Assembly: GCF_003130405.1 (NCBI RefSeq)
Contig: NZ_QEAS01000011.1
Coordinates: forward strand, 172,024 to 236,023
Direction of reading: 5' to 3'
Length of the DNA: 64,000 nt
DNA from: Pararcticibacter amylolyticus
GTDB lineage: Bacteria > Bacteroidota > Bacteroidia > Sphingobacteriales > Sphingobacteriaceae
Shown: piece by piece, positions 35,149 through 44,828 of the stretch
Numbering within the stretch: position 1 is the first letter of the stretch
Layout of the letters: each line of letters starts with the position of its first letter
The notes under the pieces: model-generated
Seen by the model: the letters and a program-made list of their open reading frames with translations, nothing else
Database searches by the model: none
Told to the model about the DNA's origin: nothing
Made by a program: the position numbers and the translations under genes

Positions 35149-36120
35149 ATGCTGAAGCTTGACGAGATAAAAAGACCAATAGAGAAGGAACTTGATGATT
35201 TCGAGGGAAAGTTTAAATCCTCCATGAAGAGTTCCGTACCGTTACTTGACCGCATTACGCATTATATAGTAAAGAGAAAAGGGAAGCAGATAAGGCCGAT
35301 GTTCGTGTTTTTTTCCGCAAGCCTTTGCGGAGGGATCACAGAAGCTACTTATCGTGCGGCCACGTTTGTGGAATTGATTCACACCGCAACACTCGTACAC
35401 GATGATGTGGTCGATAATTCATACGAACGAAGGGGCTTCTTTTCGGTTAACGCCCTTTGGAAAAATAAAGTTGCTGTTCTGGTTGGAGACTATCTTCTTG
35501 CAACCGGGATGCTGCTGGCTTTGAATAATGACGATTTCAATTTGCTGAAGATCATTTCTGACACCATGAAAGAGATGAGTGAAGGTGAACTGCTGCAAAT
35601 GGAAAAAGCCAGACGGCTTGATATCAGTGAAGATATCTATTATGAAGTGATCAGGCAAAAAACAGCTACTCTGATAGCATCCTGCTGCGCATGCGGAGCA
35701 GCATCAGCCGGCGCAGATGCTGCTACAGTGGCTAAGATGCGGCTGTTCGGAGAGAAAACAGGAATGGCTTTTCAGATTAAAGACGATCTCTTTGATTTTG
35801 GTACCGACGATGTTGGAAAGCCGCTTGGCATAGACATAAAAGAGAAGAAAATTACACTCCCTCTTATTTACACATTAAATAAAGTTTCTACTAAAGAAAA
35901 ACATCATATCATCAATCTGGTTAAGAATCATAATGAGGACAGCAGCAAGGTTGCTGAAGTGATTCATTTTGTCAGGAATAACGGGGGACTCGCATATGCA
36001 GAGATGCAGATGCTGAGATTTCAGGATGAGGCTTTTGAAATTCTTAACACGTTTCCCGAGAATGAAGCCCGCACAGGGCTTGAACGACTGGTAAGGTTTA
36101 CTACTGAACGAAAAAAATAG
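35149..36120 (+). CDS. All-trans polyprenyl diphosphate synthase
   Basis: The 323-residue protein condenses isopentenyl diphosphate onto allylic diphosphates to make the long prenyl tail of menaquinone. The first aspartate-rich motif is HDDVVDNS with the following ERRG (about 84-95), and the second is IKDDLFDFGTDD (about 212-223). The residues before the first motif are small, which favours a long-chain product such as C35-C40. It is followed two bases later by the TerC gene, so both share a transcript. Confidence 0.93.
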   Translation: MLKLDEIKRPIEKELDDFEGKFKSSMKSSVPLLDRITHYIVKRKGKQIRPMFVFFSASLCGGITEATYRAATFVELIHTATLVHDDVVDNSYERRGFFSVNALWKNKVAVLVGDYLLATGMLLALNNDDFNLLKIISDTMKEMSEGELLQMEKARRLDISEDIYYEVIRQKTATLIASCCACGAASAGADAATVAKMRLFGEKTGMAFQIKDDLFDFGTDDVGKPLGIDIKEKKITLPLIYTLNKVSTKEKHHIINLVKNHNEDSSKVAEVIHFVRNNGGLAYAEMQMLRFQDEAFEILNTFPENEARTGLERLVRFTTERKK

Positions 36121-36121
36121 C

Positions 36122-37189
36122 ATGTCAAGCGAAATCATATTTTTTGGAGGATTTATACTTTTTATCGTCCTGATGCTGTCCATTGATCTGGGACTTTTCA
36201 ATAAGAAGGATCATGCGGTAAGTTTAAAGGAAGCAGCGGTTATGAGTGCCATCTGGGTATCTTTCGCAATCGGATTTTACTTTTTACTGCTGGCAGAAGG
36301 GCATAAACTGCACGGCATCGAAAGCTTCGATCAACTGGCAGTAGTCACCAAAAAGCATCTTCATAATATTCAGCTTAATCCGCTTGATTTCTCGGGAAGT
36401 ATGCAGGTCTACAGGCAGAACCTTGCCCTGGAGTTCCTCACCGGATATGTAATAGAATATGCACTTTCAGTTGATAACATATTTGTCATGGTTTTGATCT
36501 TCAGTGCTTTTTCTGTGGAGCCTAAGTATTATCACCGTGTTTTGTTCTGGGGTATCGTAGGAGCAGTGCTCATGCGTTTCCTGTTTATCTTCCTTGGTGC
36601 TACTTTAATCAACCAGTTCGGCTGGATCCTGTATCTGTTTGGAGCATTCCTGGTCTATACTGGGATTATGATGTTTGTTAACAGGAACCAGGAGGAAAAG
36701 ATAGACCCTCAGAATCATAAGGTAGTTAAGTTTGCTTCCAGATATTTCTCTATTTATCCGCACTATTCAGGTAATAAATTCTTTATCAAAAAAGAGGGAA
36801 AGAAGTACGTAACCCCGCTTTTCCTGGTATTGCTCATCATTGAGTTCACTGATCTGATATTTGCCGTAGATTCTATTCCTGCAATATTTGCTGTTACGAA
36901 AGATCCGTATATCGTGTTCTTTTCAAATATCTTCGCCATCCTGGGTTTACGGTCCATGTTCTTTTTGCTGGTAAACATTATCCATAAGTTCCACTACCTG
37001 AAGGTCGGACTGGCTTTTCTCCTTGTTTTCATCGGAATAAAAATGCTGGCACATGGCTGGCTGAAGGAATGGGGATTCACTACAGCCCATTCCCTTTTAG
37101 TAATCGTAACCATCCTCACAACCAGTGTTGTGGCATCTCTCATTTTTCCAAAGAAACGCCTGAAACACGGATTGCCTGAAGAGCATTAA
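36122..37189 (+). CDS. TerC/Alx-family membrane protein
   Basis: The 355-residue integral membrane protein has about nine hydrophobic helices. The family motifs include VEYALSVDNIFVMVLIFSAF-type residues (about 112-130) and the second acidic motif IEFTDLIFAVDSIPAIFA (about 240-257). The paired aspartates and glutamate are thought to handle Mn2+ or another divalent cation. Co-translated Sec-inserted proteins have been linked to TerC in other bacteria. It follows the prenyl synthase by one base, and no metal riboswitch was seen upstream. Confidence 0.92.
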   Translation: MSSEIIFFGGFILFIVLMLSIDLGLFNKKDHAVSLKEAAVMSAIWVSFAIGFYFLLLAEGHKLHGIESFDQLAVVTKKHLHNIQLNPLDFSGSMQVYRQNLALEFLTGYVIEYALSVDNIFVMVLIFSAFSVEPKYYHRVLFWGIVGAVLMRFLFIFLGATLINQFGWILYLFGAFLVYTGIMMFVNRNQEEKIDPQNHKVVKFASRYFSIYPHYSGNKFFIKKEGKKYVTPLFLVLLIIEFTDLIFAVDSIPAIFAVTKDPYIVFFSNIFAILGLRSMFFLLVNIIHKFHYLKVGLAFLLVFIGIKMLAHGWLKEWGFTTAHSLLVIVTILTTSVVASLIFPKKRLKHGLPEEH

Positions 37190-37209
37190 AGGCTAAAAGA
37201 TCTTCTTTT

Positions 37210-38727
37210 TTAGTTGGAGTGAATCATATCAAGGATCTGCTCTACGTACTGCCTTTCATTTGCCAGTCGCGGAACTTTATGCTGTCCGCCCAGTTTGCCG
37301 CGCCCTTTAAGCCAGTTATAGAAGGTTCCCTGCGGTGCCAGGTGTACCAGGGGTCTTCTCAGCGCCATATCTTTGAACCGCTTTGCATCATAATCAGAAT
37401 TGAGCTCCCTGAGCGTATTATCCAGAACGTCGGTAAACTGGTCTGCATTGCCGGGATGCTGCTCAAACTCAATGATCCATTCGTGTCCCCCCGCTTCGTC
37501 CCCGCTGAAGTAAATCGGGCATGCGGTATAGTCCCGTATGATAGCGCCGGTTTCAGAGCAGGCTTTGGTTAAAGCCTGTTCAGCATTGTCCACGATAAGT
37601 TCTTCTCCAAAGGCATTGATAAAATGCTTTGTCCTTCCCGTAATCTGGATCCGGTAAGGAGAGAGGCTGGTAAATTTGATCGTATCTCCTATCATATAGC
37701 GCCAGAGCCCTCCGTTAGTGGAAATGATCAGTGCATAGTTTTTATGGAGTTCCACTTCCTGCAGTCCAAGCGTTTTCGGGTTTTCCTCCCCTATATGCTC
37801 CATGGGCAGGAATTCATAGAAAATGCCATAATCCAGCATCAGGAGCATTTCTTCCGAATCGGAAAGATCCTGAATCCCGAAAAATCCTTCTGAAGCGTTA
37901 TACGTTTCCAGGTAGTACATAGAATCCGAAGGAATAAGCTTTTTAAATTGTTCCCGGTAGGGGGTAAATTTAACAGCTCCATGAATATAGAGTTCCAGGT
38001 TGGGCCATACCTCAAGCAGGTTGTCCTTGCCGGTCAGCTCAAGCAGTTTTTTTGCCAAAACGACTGTCCAGGTGGGTACCCCCGATATATTGGTGACGTT
38101 TACATTAGCAGTTGCCAGTGCCATTTGCTCGATCTTCTGCTCATAATTATCCATCAATGTAATCGACATATCAGGAGTGCGGTAGAACTCTGCCCAGAAG
38201 GGCAGGTTTTTGATGAGCACCGCAGACAAATCGCCGTAGTTAATGTTTTCGTTCAGCTGGTTTACCTGGTGGCTGCCTCCGAGTGCCAGCGATTTTCCTG
38301 TGAATATTAAAGAGTCAGGACGATTGTTGCAGTAGATCGACAACATATCTTTCCCTCCCTTAAAGTGACACTCCTCAAGCGATTCGAAGCTCACCGGGAT
38401 AAACTTACTTCTATCGCTGGTTGTACCCGATGATTTTGCAAACCAGTTGATCTCTGTGCTCCATAGAATGTTCTGCTCTCCTTTCATCATCCGTTCGATA
38501 TAGGGTTTGAGCGTTTCATACGTTTGCACAGGAACATTCTGCTTAAATTGCTCCTGGTTAAAAATGGCATCGTAATTATAACGCTTTCCCCACTCTGTGT
38601 TACGGGCAGAAGCTATCAGGTTCCGAAAAACCTCGTCCTGCACGTCATGCGGATATTTGATAAATAATTCTATCTGGTGCATACGTTTCTTCATGAACCA
38701 GGTGAAAATTGAGTTTACAAATGTCAT
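37210..38727 (-). CDS. GH3-family acyl-acid amido synthetase-like protein
   Basis: The 505-residue protein belongs to the GH3 branch of the adenylate-forming (ANL) enzymes, known in plants for joining amino acids to jasmonate or auxin. Here the ATP motif 1 is [13 protein letters not shown] (about 89-101), motif 2 is [11 protein letters not shown] (near 281-291), and motif 3 is [20 protein letters not shown] (near 362-381). The bacterial substrate is unknown. The gene overlaps the stop of lptB by four bases (ATGA), so it is tightly coupled to recJ-lptB, hinting at an envelope-related role. Confidence 0.92.
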   Translation of the reverse strand: MTFVNSIFTWFMKKRMHQIELFIKYPHDVQDEVFRNLIASARNTEWGKRYNYDAIFNQEQFKQNVPVQTYETLKPYIERMMKGEQNILWSTEINWFAKSSGTTSDRSKFIPVSFESLEECHFKGGKDMLSIYCNNRPDSLIFTGKSLALGGSHQVNQLNENINYGDLSAVLIKNLPFWAEFYRTPDMSITLMDNYEQKIEQMALATANVNVTNISGVPTWTVVLAKKLLELTGKDNLLEVWPNLELYIHGAVKFTPYREQFKKLIPSDSMYYLETYNASEGFFGIQDLSDSEEMLLMLDYGIFYEFLPMEHIGEENPKTLGLQEVELHKNYALIISTNGGLWRYMIGDTIKFTSLSPYRIQITGRTKHFINAFGEELIVDNAEQALTKACSETGAIIRDYTACPIYFSGDEAGGHEWIIEFEQHPGNADQFTDVLDNTLRELNSDYDAKRFKDMALRRPLVHLAPQGTFYNWLKGRGKLGGQHKVPRLANERQYVEQILDMIHSN

Positions 38728-39476
38728 GATGTTGTAGTGTTGCCGAATTTCTTCCTCCGGAGCTCAAAATGCTGGCCGAGATAGAATTTTCTCGCCATTT
38801 CATTTCCTGCAATTTCCTGAGGGGTGCCAGTCAGCATAATTTTTCCTTCGGTAAGTAAATAGGCTCTGTCGGTGATAGACAGGGTTTCCTGTACATTATG
38901 GTCAGTTATCAGAATACCAATATTCCGGTTTTTTAATTTTGCTACTATTGATTGAATCTCTTCTACCGCTATCGGGTCTACTCCGGCAAAAGGTTCGTCA
39001 AGAAGGATAAAATTGGGGTTTGCCGCAAGTGCCCTGGCAATCTCTGTTCTCCTTCTTTCGCCTCCCGAAAGCAGGTCCCCCCGGTTTTTTCTAACACGGT
39101 GGAGGCTGAACTCGGTTAGCAATTCTTCCAGTTTTTCTTTCTGCTGAGCCCTGTTGAGCTTAGTCATCTCGAGTACAGCAAGAATGTTATCTTCTACAGT
39201 CAGTTTTCTGAATACAGAGGCCTCCTGCGCAAGATATCCGATCCCTTTTTGAGCCCTCCGGTACATCGGATCGTTGGTGATGTCTTCAGATTCCAGGAAT
39301 ACATGTCCCTCATTTGGTTTGATCAATCCCACTATCATGTAGAAAGACGTGGTCTTTCCGGCTCCGTTAGGCCCGAGAAGCCCGACAATTTCACCTTGTT
39401 CCACGTGAAATGATACGTCGTTTACTACTGTACGCTGTTTGTATTTCTTTACTAAATTTTCTGCTCTGAGTATCAT
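38724..39476 (-). CDS. lptB: Lipopolysaccharide export ATPase LptB
   Basis: LptB powers LPS extraction by LptFGC. From the ATG at 39476 the protein is about 250 residues. Walker A is [15 protein letters not shown], the Q-loop region is [16 protein letters not shown], the signature is [16 protein letters not shown], and Walker B is [13 protein letters not shown] followed by the switch histidine in ITDHNV. A GTG at 39485 would extend it by three residues. It lies between recJ and GH3; LptF/G are not in the window. Confidence 0.95.
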   Translation of the reverse strand: MILRAENLVKKYKQRTVVNDVSFHVEQGEIVGLLGPNGAGKTTSFYMIVGLIKPNEGHVFLESEDITNDPMYRRAQKGIGYLAQEASVFRKLTVEDNILAVLEMTKLNRAQQKEKLEELLTEFSLHRVRKNRGDLLSGGERRRTEIARALAANPNFILLDEPFAGVDPIAVEEIQSIVAKLKNRNIGILITDHNVQETLSITDRAYLLTEGKIMLTGTPQEIAGNEMARKFYLGQHFELRRKKFGNTTTS

Positions 39477-39487
39477 CTTAATCACTC

Positions 39488-41188
39488 TTATGACGCCTGG
39501 CGTATTCCTTTAATATTAAGCTGAATACAGCGCTTATCCTTCCATACATTTTCTTCAATCGTATAGCATATATCAAAAGGCAAGCCTTTCTTTACCAGAG
39601 GGAGGTACTCACCCAATCCAAAGCCTATACAATCAAATGCTGAAGATCCTTCCTGTTTCACTGTCATCTTTATATGATTATTTCCAACAACGGAAGCCTG
39701 CCCACAAACATATACGTTTTTACTTAAAAAAACAGGAGTTTGGTTCATCGGTCCGAAAGGAGAGAACTGGCCGAGAATTCTAAAAAACTTCCCGTTGATC
39801 TTCTCAAGCTGAAGAGTTGCATCAATAGAGATCTCCTGTATCAGGAGCTGATCGGGGATGGTTTGAGAAACGATATCCTCGAACCGCTGCTGTAATGCTG
39901 TAACATTTTCAGGCTTAAGCGTCAGACCGGCGGCGTATTTATGTCCACCAAACTGTTCAAGCAGATCGCTGCAGCCGCAAAGGGCCTCATACAGATCAAA
40001 CCCGATAACCGAGCGTGCAGATCCTGCAATATGGCCGTTTGAGTGCGTTAAAACAATAGTTGGCCGGTAGTATTTTTCTGTTAACCGCGATGCTACGATA
40101 CCTATGACCCCTTTGTGCCATCCCTCGTTGTAAACCACCGTAGTTTTTCGGTTAATCAGGGAAGGGTCGGCTTCTATCATCGCCAGTGCCTGCTCGGTAA
40201 TCGAGGTATCATGCTCTTTCCTTTCCGCATTCTTCAGGTCAATCAGCAAACTCTGATTCCTGGCGGTTTCCCTGTTTGCTGCCAGGAGCAGGCATACAGA
40301 GTGCCTGGCATTGTCTATTCTGCCAGCGGCATTGATACGCGGACCGATCGTGAATACGATATCCGAAATAGAATATTGTTTTTTTCCGGAAATCTCCATC
40401 AGGGCCGAGAGCCCGTGACAGGGAGACTCGTTTAAACGTTTTAATCCATACCAGGCCAGGATGCGGTTTTCCCCGGTGACGGGTACAATATCGGAGGCTA
40501 TGCTGACGGCCACCAGGTCGAGATAACAGGATATTGAATCGAAAGGGATGTCATTCCGCAAGGCGAAAGCCTGCACCAGTTTGAAGCCTATTCCGCAGCC
40601 AGAAAGCTCTTTATACGGATACATACACTCTGGCTGCTTTGGGTCGAGAACTGCTGCTGCATCAGGGATCTGATCCCCGGGCAGGTGGTGGTCGCAAATG
40701 ATAAAATCAATACCCAGGCTATTGGCGTACTCAACTTTGTCGGCTGATTTGATGCCGCAATCAAGGGCTATAATGAGGCTGAATCCTTGCGCTGCGGCGT
40801 AGTCAATCCCCTCTTTCGATATGCCATAGCCTTCTTTATATCTGTCGGGAATGTAGTACTCTATTGAATAATGAAAAGTGCTGAAAAAATGATATACTAA
40901 TGTTACTGCCGTGGTGCCATCCACATCGTAATCTCCGTAAATCAGGATCCGCTCTTTATTCCTAAGCGCCTTTTCAATTCTTTGGATGGCAACATCCATA
41001 TCTTTCATCAGAAAGGGATCGTGGAGGTGGCTTAATTCAGGCCTGAAAAAACGGCGTGCAGAGTCAAAAGAAGTAACGCCCCGCTTCACTAATAGTAAAG
41101 CAAGTACCTCATCTATATTTAACAGACGTTTCAGATCCTCAACAAGTGCGAGGTCTGCTACTTCGTTTTCTACCCACCTTTTTTGCAT
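39488..41188 (-). CDS. recJ: Single-stranded-DNA exonuclease RecJ
   Basis: RecJ degrades single-stranded DNA 5' to 3' in recombination and repair. The 566-residue protein has the DHH-family motifs [11 protein letters not shown] (about 81-91), [13 protein letters not shown] (about 164-170) and GPRINAAGR. The DHHA1 motif GGHKYAAGL lies near 400-408, followed by the C-terminal OB domain (about 460-566). It heads the minus-strand operon recJ-lptB-GH3, with lptB starting about a dozen bases after its stop. Confidence 0.96.
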   Translation of the reverse strand: MQKRWVENEVADLALVEDLKRLLNIDEVLALLLVKRGVTSFDSARRFFRPELSHLHDPFLMKDMDVAIQRIEKALRNKERILIYGDYDVDGTTAVTLVYHFFSTFHYSIEYYIPDRYKEGYGISKEGIDYAAAQGFSLIIALDCGIKSADKVEYANSLGIDFIICDHHLPGDQIPDAAAVLDPKQPECMYPYKELSGCGIGFKLVQAFALRNDIPFDSISCYLDLVAVSIASDIVPVTGENRILAWYGLKRLNESPCHGLSALMEISGKKQYSISDIVFTIGPRINAAGRIDNARHSVCLLLAANRETARNQSLLIDLKNAERKEHDTSITEQALAMIEADPSLINRKTTVVYNEGWHKGVIGIVASRLTEKYYRPTIVLTHSNGHIAGSARSVIGFDLYEALCGCSDLLEQFGGHKYAAGLTLKPENVTALQQRFEDIVSQTIPDQLLIQEISIDATLQLEKINGKFFRILGQFSPFGPMNQTPVFLSKNVYVCGQASVVGNNHIKMTVKQEGSSAFDCIGFGLGEYLPLVKKGLPFDICYTIEENVWKDKRCIQLNIKGIRQAS

Positions 41189-41284
41189 ATCTTTGTTTAG
41201 GCTAAAGGGTAAAGATAGTATTTAATCTGCTATTTACCCTGTTGATGTTTGTAAGTAGTTTATTATCAGTATATAGTTTTTGAC

Positions 41285-42052
41285 GTGAAAGTATTTCCAT
41301 TATATGAGGGTTCGTATTCGGTAGATAAATCTAAAAAATTCCTTCCGTTCGACCCAGCCATCCATGACCCAAAAGACAGGCCTGCCTCTCTTTTTGTATT
41401 TGTACAGCCATTTTTGGTTGAAACTTCCAGTGAGCTTCTGGTCCTTGATACCGGCCTTGGGTTTAAAGACGAGCAAGGCATGCTGATCATTCACGAAAAT
41501 ATCAGGAAAGCGGGCTATGATCCCGCAGATGTCAGCAAAGTGCTGATGTCTCACCTGCATTTTGATCACTCTGCAGGTATGATATGGGAGAATGACGGCA
41601 CCATGCAGTTATCTTTTCCCAATGCTGAATATGTGATAAACCGTAACGAGTGGGAAACAGCCTACAGCAGTCAGTCGGCCTCTTACCATATAGACATATT
41701 TGATGTCGTTCAGAGAAGCGGAAGCATTCACTTTATTGAAGGGAATGGACAGCTTGATGAACACATCAGTTATGAAGTGACCGGCGGGCATTGTCAGTAT
41801 CACCAGGTTTTCCTTATCAAGGAAGGAGAAGAGAAAATCTTTTTCGGAGGAGACGTTCTACCCGAGCCTGAACAATTGCTGAGAAGGTTTAAAGCAAAAT
41901 ATGACTTCGACGGGGCCCGGTCTATGGAGCTAAGGGAAGAGTTTGGCAACCTGGCTGCGAAAGAGAACTGGCTTTGCCTTTTCTATCATGCTAAAAGCGA
42001 AGCGATGGCAAGAGTTGAGGTGGTTGACGGGGCGTTCAGGATTGTAAAGTAA
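41285..42052 (+). CDS. MBL-fold metallo-hydrolase
   Basis: The 255-residue protein has a metallo-beta-lactamase fold with the zinc motif SHLHFDHSAG (HxHxDH, about 89-98), a later ligand histidine in GGHCQYH (near 161), the bridging FFGGDVLPEP and a final FYHAKSEA. It resembles quorum-quenching lactonase or general MBL hydrolases; the substrate is unknown. The start codon is a GTG at 41285. It is divergent from recJ. The gene-free region with the GC-rich element follows. Confidence 0.9.
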   Translation: MKVFPLYEGSYSVDKSKKFLPFDPAIHDPKDRPASLFVFVQPFLVETSSELLVLDTGLGFKDEQGMLIIHENIRKAGYDPADVSKVLMSHLHFDHSAGMIWENDGTMQLSFPNAEYVINRNEWETAYSSQSASYHIDIFDVVQRSGSIHFIEGNGQLDEHISYEVTGGHCQYHQVFLIKEGEEKIFFGGDVLPEPEQLLRRFKAKYDFDGARSMELREEFGNLAAKENWLCLFYHAKSEAMARVEVVDGAFRIVK

Positions 42053-42411
42053 ATGATGGTTGTGAGTGATGGGATACAAGCGGACGGAGAGCGGGAAGCG
42101 AAAGTTTAGCCTGATTCCCGTTTTACTCCTGAGTGAGAAACACAATTTTATTAAAGCAATATTCAACGTTTTTGGGGTGCTGTTGAGGCCCTCGTGCGGA
42201 ACGCGCCGGGACCGCTGGTGAGCTTGTTCGACACTCGGCCGACCCCTGGTCGGGACACCTTCGGGAAAAAGGTAGAAAAGTGCACCTCTTGGAGAGATGA
42301 GAGGGTATTCCAAGGTACACCACAATATACAATGCAGGTCATAAGTTACAAGCACATCAGAGTATTTAATGAATAATCTGTTGCCCGTAACTTACAACCT
42401 GCATTCTTAAC
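42053..42411. other. Gene-free region: GC-rich element and long hairpin
   Basis: This is the only gap over 300 bases. 42053-42150 is unremarkable AT-rich sequence. 42165-42290 is strikingly GC-rich relative to its surroundings, with CCGACC-cct-GGTCGG near its centre and short open frames on both strands that look non-coding. 42331-42405 is the inverted repeat listed separately. No transposase, tRNA or promoter box is recognised. It may be a remnant or member of a dispersed intergenic repeat. Confidence 0.6.
42331..42405 (-). repeat. 23-bp inverted repeat downstream of YceI gene
   Basis: The arms 42331-42353 and 42383-42405 match at 19 of 23 positions around a 29-base loop. All four mismatches become G-U pairs if the minus strand is transcribed, and A-C mismatches on the plus strand. 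The hairpin starts seven bases after the YceI stop on that strand, so it would form in the YceI 3' untranslated region. No T run follows. Confidence 0.75.
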
Positions 42412-42999
42412 CTACTTCTTTGCCGCCAGATTGATCGAAAGGAGGAATTCGTCTTCAATCGCCTTGTCTCCCAGACTTCCGAAAAAGCTGTTTGAGCGGT
42501 ATTTGATGTCGTATTTGGTTCTGTCGATCTTAACATTTTTTGCAACCGCAACCACCGCATTTCCCTGTCTTTTTACAACCGCAGGAAAGGTAACGGATTG
42601 GGTGATCCCTTTGATTGTCAGATCGCCGGTTATATTCACCTGACCGGTTCCCGCCGGGCTCACTTTTGTGATCTTAAACTGGGAAGACGGATGCTTGTCG
42701 ACAGCAAAGAAATCATCATTCTTAAGATGTCCTATCAGTTTTTGCGACATATCTCCCTGGATATCAGTCACTGTAATGCTGGTCATGTCAGCAGTAAAAG
42801 CCCCCCCTGCCAGGGAATTACCATTAAACAGAAGACTGCCTGCAGAAAGTTTAACAGTACCGTTATGCTTTCCTGTAACCTTGCTGGCGGTCCATTCAAT
42901 GGATGATCTTTCCGTATCAATTGTAAAGGTCTCCGTTTTAGCTGAAGGTTTGAAGGCGAGTAATGTGGCAACTACGGCCATCGTGAAAAGTGATTTCAT
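42412..42999 (-). CDS. YceI-family periplasmic lipid-binding protein
   Basis: From the ATG at 42999 the product is 195 residues with a signal peptide (MKSLFTMAVVATLLAFKPSA) and a lipocalin-like YceI beta-barrel. Recognisable strands are FTIDTERSSIEWTASKVTGKHNG at the N-terminus and TGDLTIKGITQSVTFP near 117-132. The family binds polyisoprenoid lipids. The longer frame to 43146 adds 49 residues without signal-peptide character and is rejected. It is divergent from the trehalase; a long hairpin lies just after its stop. Confidence 0.92.
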   Translation of the reverse strand: MKSLFTMAVVATLLAFKPSAKTETFTIDTERSSIEWTASKVTGKHNGTVKLSAGSLLFNGNSLAGGAFTADMTSITVTDIQGDMSQKLIGHLKNDDFFAVDKHPSSQFKITKVSPAGTGQVNITGDLTIKGITQSVTFPAVVKRQGNAVVAVAKNVKIDRTKYDIKYRSNSFFGSLGDKAIEDEFLLSINLAAKK

Positions 43000-43202
43000 A
43001 TTATTTGTTTCGTTTTGTTTGTGCATTAATCCATTCTCCAGGCTGGATATCATTGTTTTATTCACTGTTGACTTACATCTCAAAAATACAGGAAAAGCAT
43101 ATAAGTTGGTGTTTAAACAAATATTTAACCTATTTATTACAATCAAAAAAGCTGACTGGGAAAACTTCTTCTTGCTGTTAGCTGTTTTTCTGTATAAGGG
43201 TG

Positions 43203-44825
43203 ATGAAATATCTAACGGGCACTAAACAGCGTATGGCAACTAAAACCAATCCAGTTTTCTGGTCTTTCCTTTTGATTTTCACTGTTCTGTTATCCTGCAA
43301 AGAAGAACGACAGATAAAACGCGAATCGCCTGGCGATTTATTTCCGGGTTTATTTGAGGCCGTGCAGTCAGCGGGCATTTTCCCGGATAGTAAAACCTTT
43401 ACCGATTGTGTGCCTAAAAGGGATCCGCACAAGATTCTCGAAGATTTTAAGAAAGAAAAGGGTAAGCCCGGGTTTGATCTTAAGAAGTTTGCAGAGAAGA
43501 ATTTTGAGCTGCCGGAGCACGCCGGCGAAGAATATAAGACGAATATAAAAGCCGGAGTAGAACCGCATATAAATGAGTTGTGGAATGTTCTTACCAGGAA
43601 GCCGGACAAGTATGTGCAATATTCGTCGCTGATCAGCCTTCCGTATTCCTATGTTGTGCCGGGAGGACGTTTCCGGGAGGTTTACTACTGGGATTCTTAT
43701 TTCACTATGCTGGGGCTCGAGGAGAGCCGGCGCATAGATCTCGTAGAAAATATGGTGAACAATTTTGCTTACCTGATCCGGACTTACGGTTTTATTCCTA
43801 ACGGTAACCGCACTTATTACCTGACGCGCTCACAGCCTCCTTATTTTTCGCTTATGCTGCAATTGCTGATGAATAATAAGGCTGGCAAGGCAGATTCCGT
43901 TCTTATTGCCAACCGGGATGTACTTGAAAAGGAATATCATTTCTGGATGAATACGGTAAATGAAAAAGACACTGCATCCGCACACGTGGTACGGCTGCAG
44001 GACAGTGTTGTTTTAAACCGTTATTTCGATGCCGGAGACTGGCCCCGGGAAGAAGCATATCATGAGGATATCACAACAGCGGCACAAAGCACGGGCTCAA
44101 AAGCAGATGCTTACAGGCAATTGCGCTCAGGAGCGGAGTCGGGCTGGGATTTCAGCAGCAGGTGGTTTGCCGACGCAAGTAATCTCCGTACCATCCGTAC
44201 CACCGATATTATTCCTGTTGATCTCAACTGCCTTCTCTATAATCTTGAAATGACACTGGTCAAGGCGTATAACAGGGAGGGAGATAAAAAAGCCAGAGAG
44301 CACATGCAAAGACAGGCAGACAGAAGAAAGAGAGCCGTGATACAGTATTGCTGGGATAATAAAACCGGATGGTTCAGAGACTATAACTGGCGCAAGCAAC
44401 AGCAAACCGGGATTTTGAGCCTTGCGGGGGTGTATCCTCTGTATTTTGGATTAGCGTCTGAGGGACAGGCAGCGCGTGTAGCTGTAATGCTGAACAGTCA
44501 GTTTTTAAAAGCAGGCGGGCTTGTTTCGACACTTCAGAATACAGGTCAGCAATGGGATGCGCCGAATGGTTGGGCTCCCCTGCAATGGATGGCTATCAAA
44601 GGGCTCATGGAATATAAAAAGAATGCACTTGCCGCAGAGATAGCAGACCGCTGGAGCAGGCAGAACATCAGGGTTTTCAATAAAACCGGGAAACTGCTGG
44701 AAAAATACAATGTAACCGATACAACACTAATTGCGGGTGGAGGTGAATACCCGAATCAGGACGGCTTTGGCTGGACGAACGGAGTGTTATTGAAGATACT
44801 CCGGATGGACTTGCAGAAGAAGTAA
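43203..44825 (+). CDS. treA: Trehalase, lipoprotein form (GH37)
   Basis: This enzyme hydrolyses trehalose to two glucoses outside the cytoplasm. The protein has a lipobox LLSC about 30 residues in (TVLLSCKEE), so it is anchored in the envelope. Trehalase signature 1 is PGGRFREVYYWDSYF, and signature 2 is QWDAPNGWAP. The catalytic aspartate lies in ESGWDFSSRW and the catalytic glutamate in GGGEYPNQDGFGW. Start candidates are GTG 43200, ATG 43203 and ATG 43233; all keep the signal peptide. The acetyltransferase gene follows three bases after its stop. Confidence 0.94.
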   Translation: MKYLTGTKQRMATKTNPVFWSFLLIFTVLLSCKEERQIKRESPGDLFPGLFEAVQSAGIFPDSKTFTDCVPKRDPHKILEDFKKEKGKPGFDLKKFAEKNFELPEHAGEEYKTNIKAGVEPHINELWNVLTRKPDKYVQYSSLISLPYSYVVPGGRFREVYYWDSYFTMLGLEESRRIDLVENMVNNFAYLIRTYGFIPNGNRTYYLTRSQPPYFSLMLQLLMNNKAGKADSVLIANRDVLEKEYHFWMNTVNEKDTASAHVVRLQDSVVLNRYFDAGDWPREEAYHEDITTAAQSTGSKADAYRQLRSGAESGWDFSSRWFADASNLRTIRTTDIIPVDLNCLLYNLEMTLVKAYNREGDKKAREHMQRQADRRKRAVIQYCWDNKTGWFRDYNWRKQQQTGILSLAGVYPLYFGLASEGQAARVAVMLNSQFLKAGGLVSTLQNTGQQWDAPNGWAPLQWMAIKGLMEYKKNALAAEIADRWSRQNIRVFNKTGKLLEKYNVTDTTLIAGGGEYPNQDGFGWTNGVLLKILRMDLQKK

Positions 44826-44828
44826 ACT

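Noticed and set aside
36000-36121. yybP-ykoY manganese riboswitch upstream of terC
   Set aside because: terC follows the prenyl synthase by one base, leaving no room for an untranslated leader.
37190-37215. Terminator between TerC and GH3 genes
   Set aside because: Only a weak AT-rich stem overlapping the GH3 stop can be drawn; not convincing.
41930-42355. 141-codon minus-strand frame across the GC-rich gap
   Set aside because: It overlaps the end of the MBL gene antisense, has an implausible composition and no recognisable domain. It is better explained by GC-rich sequence with few stops.
43000-43146. N-terminal extension of YceI
   Set aside because: The extra residues destroy a good signal peptide at 42999; the shorter start is better.
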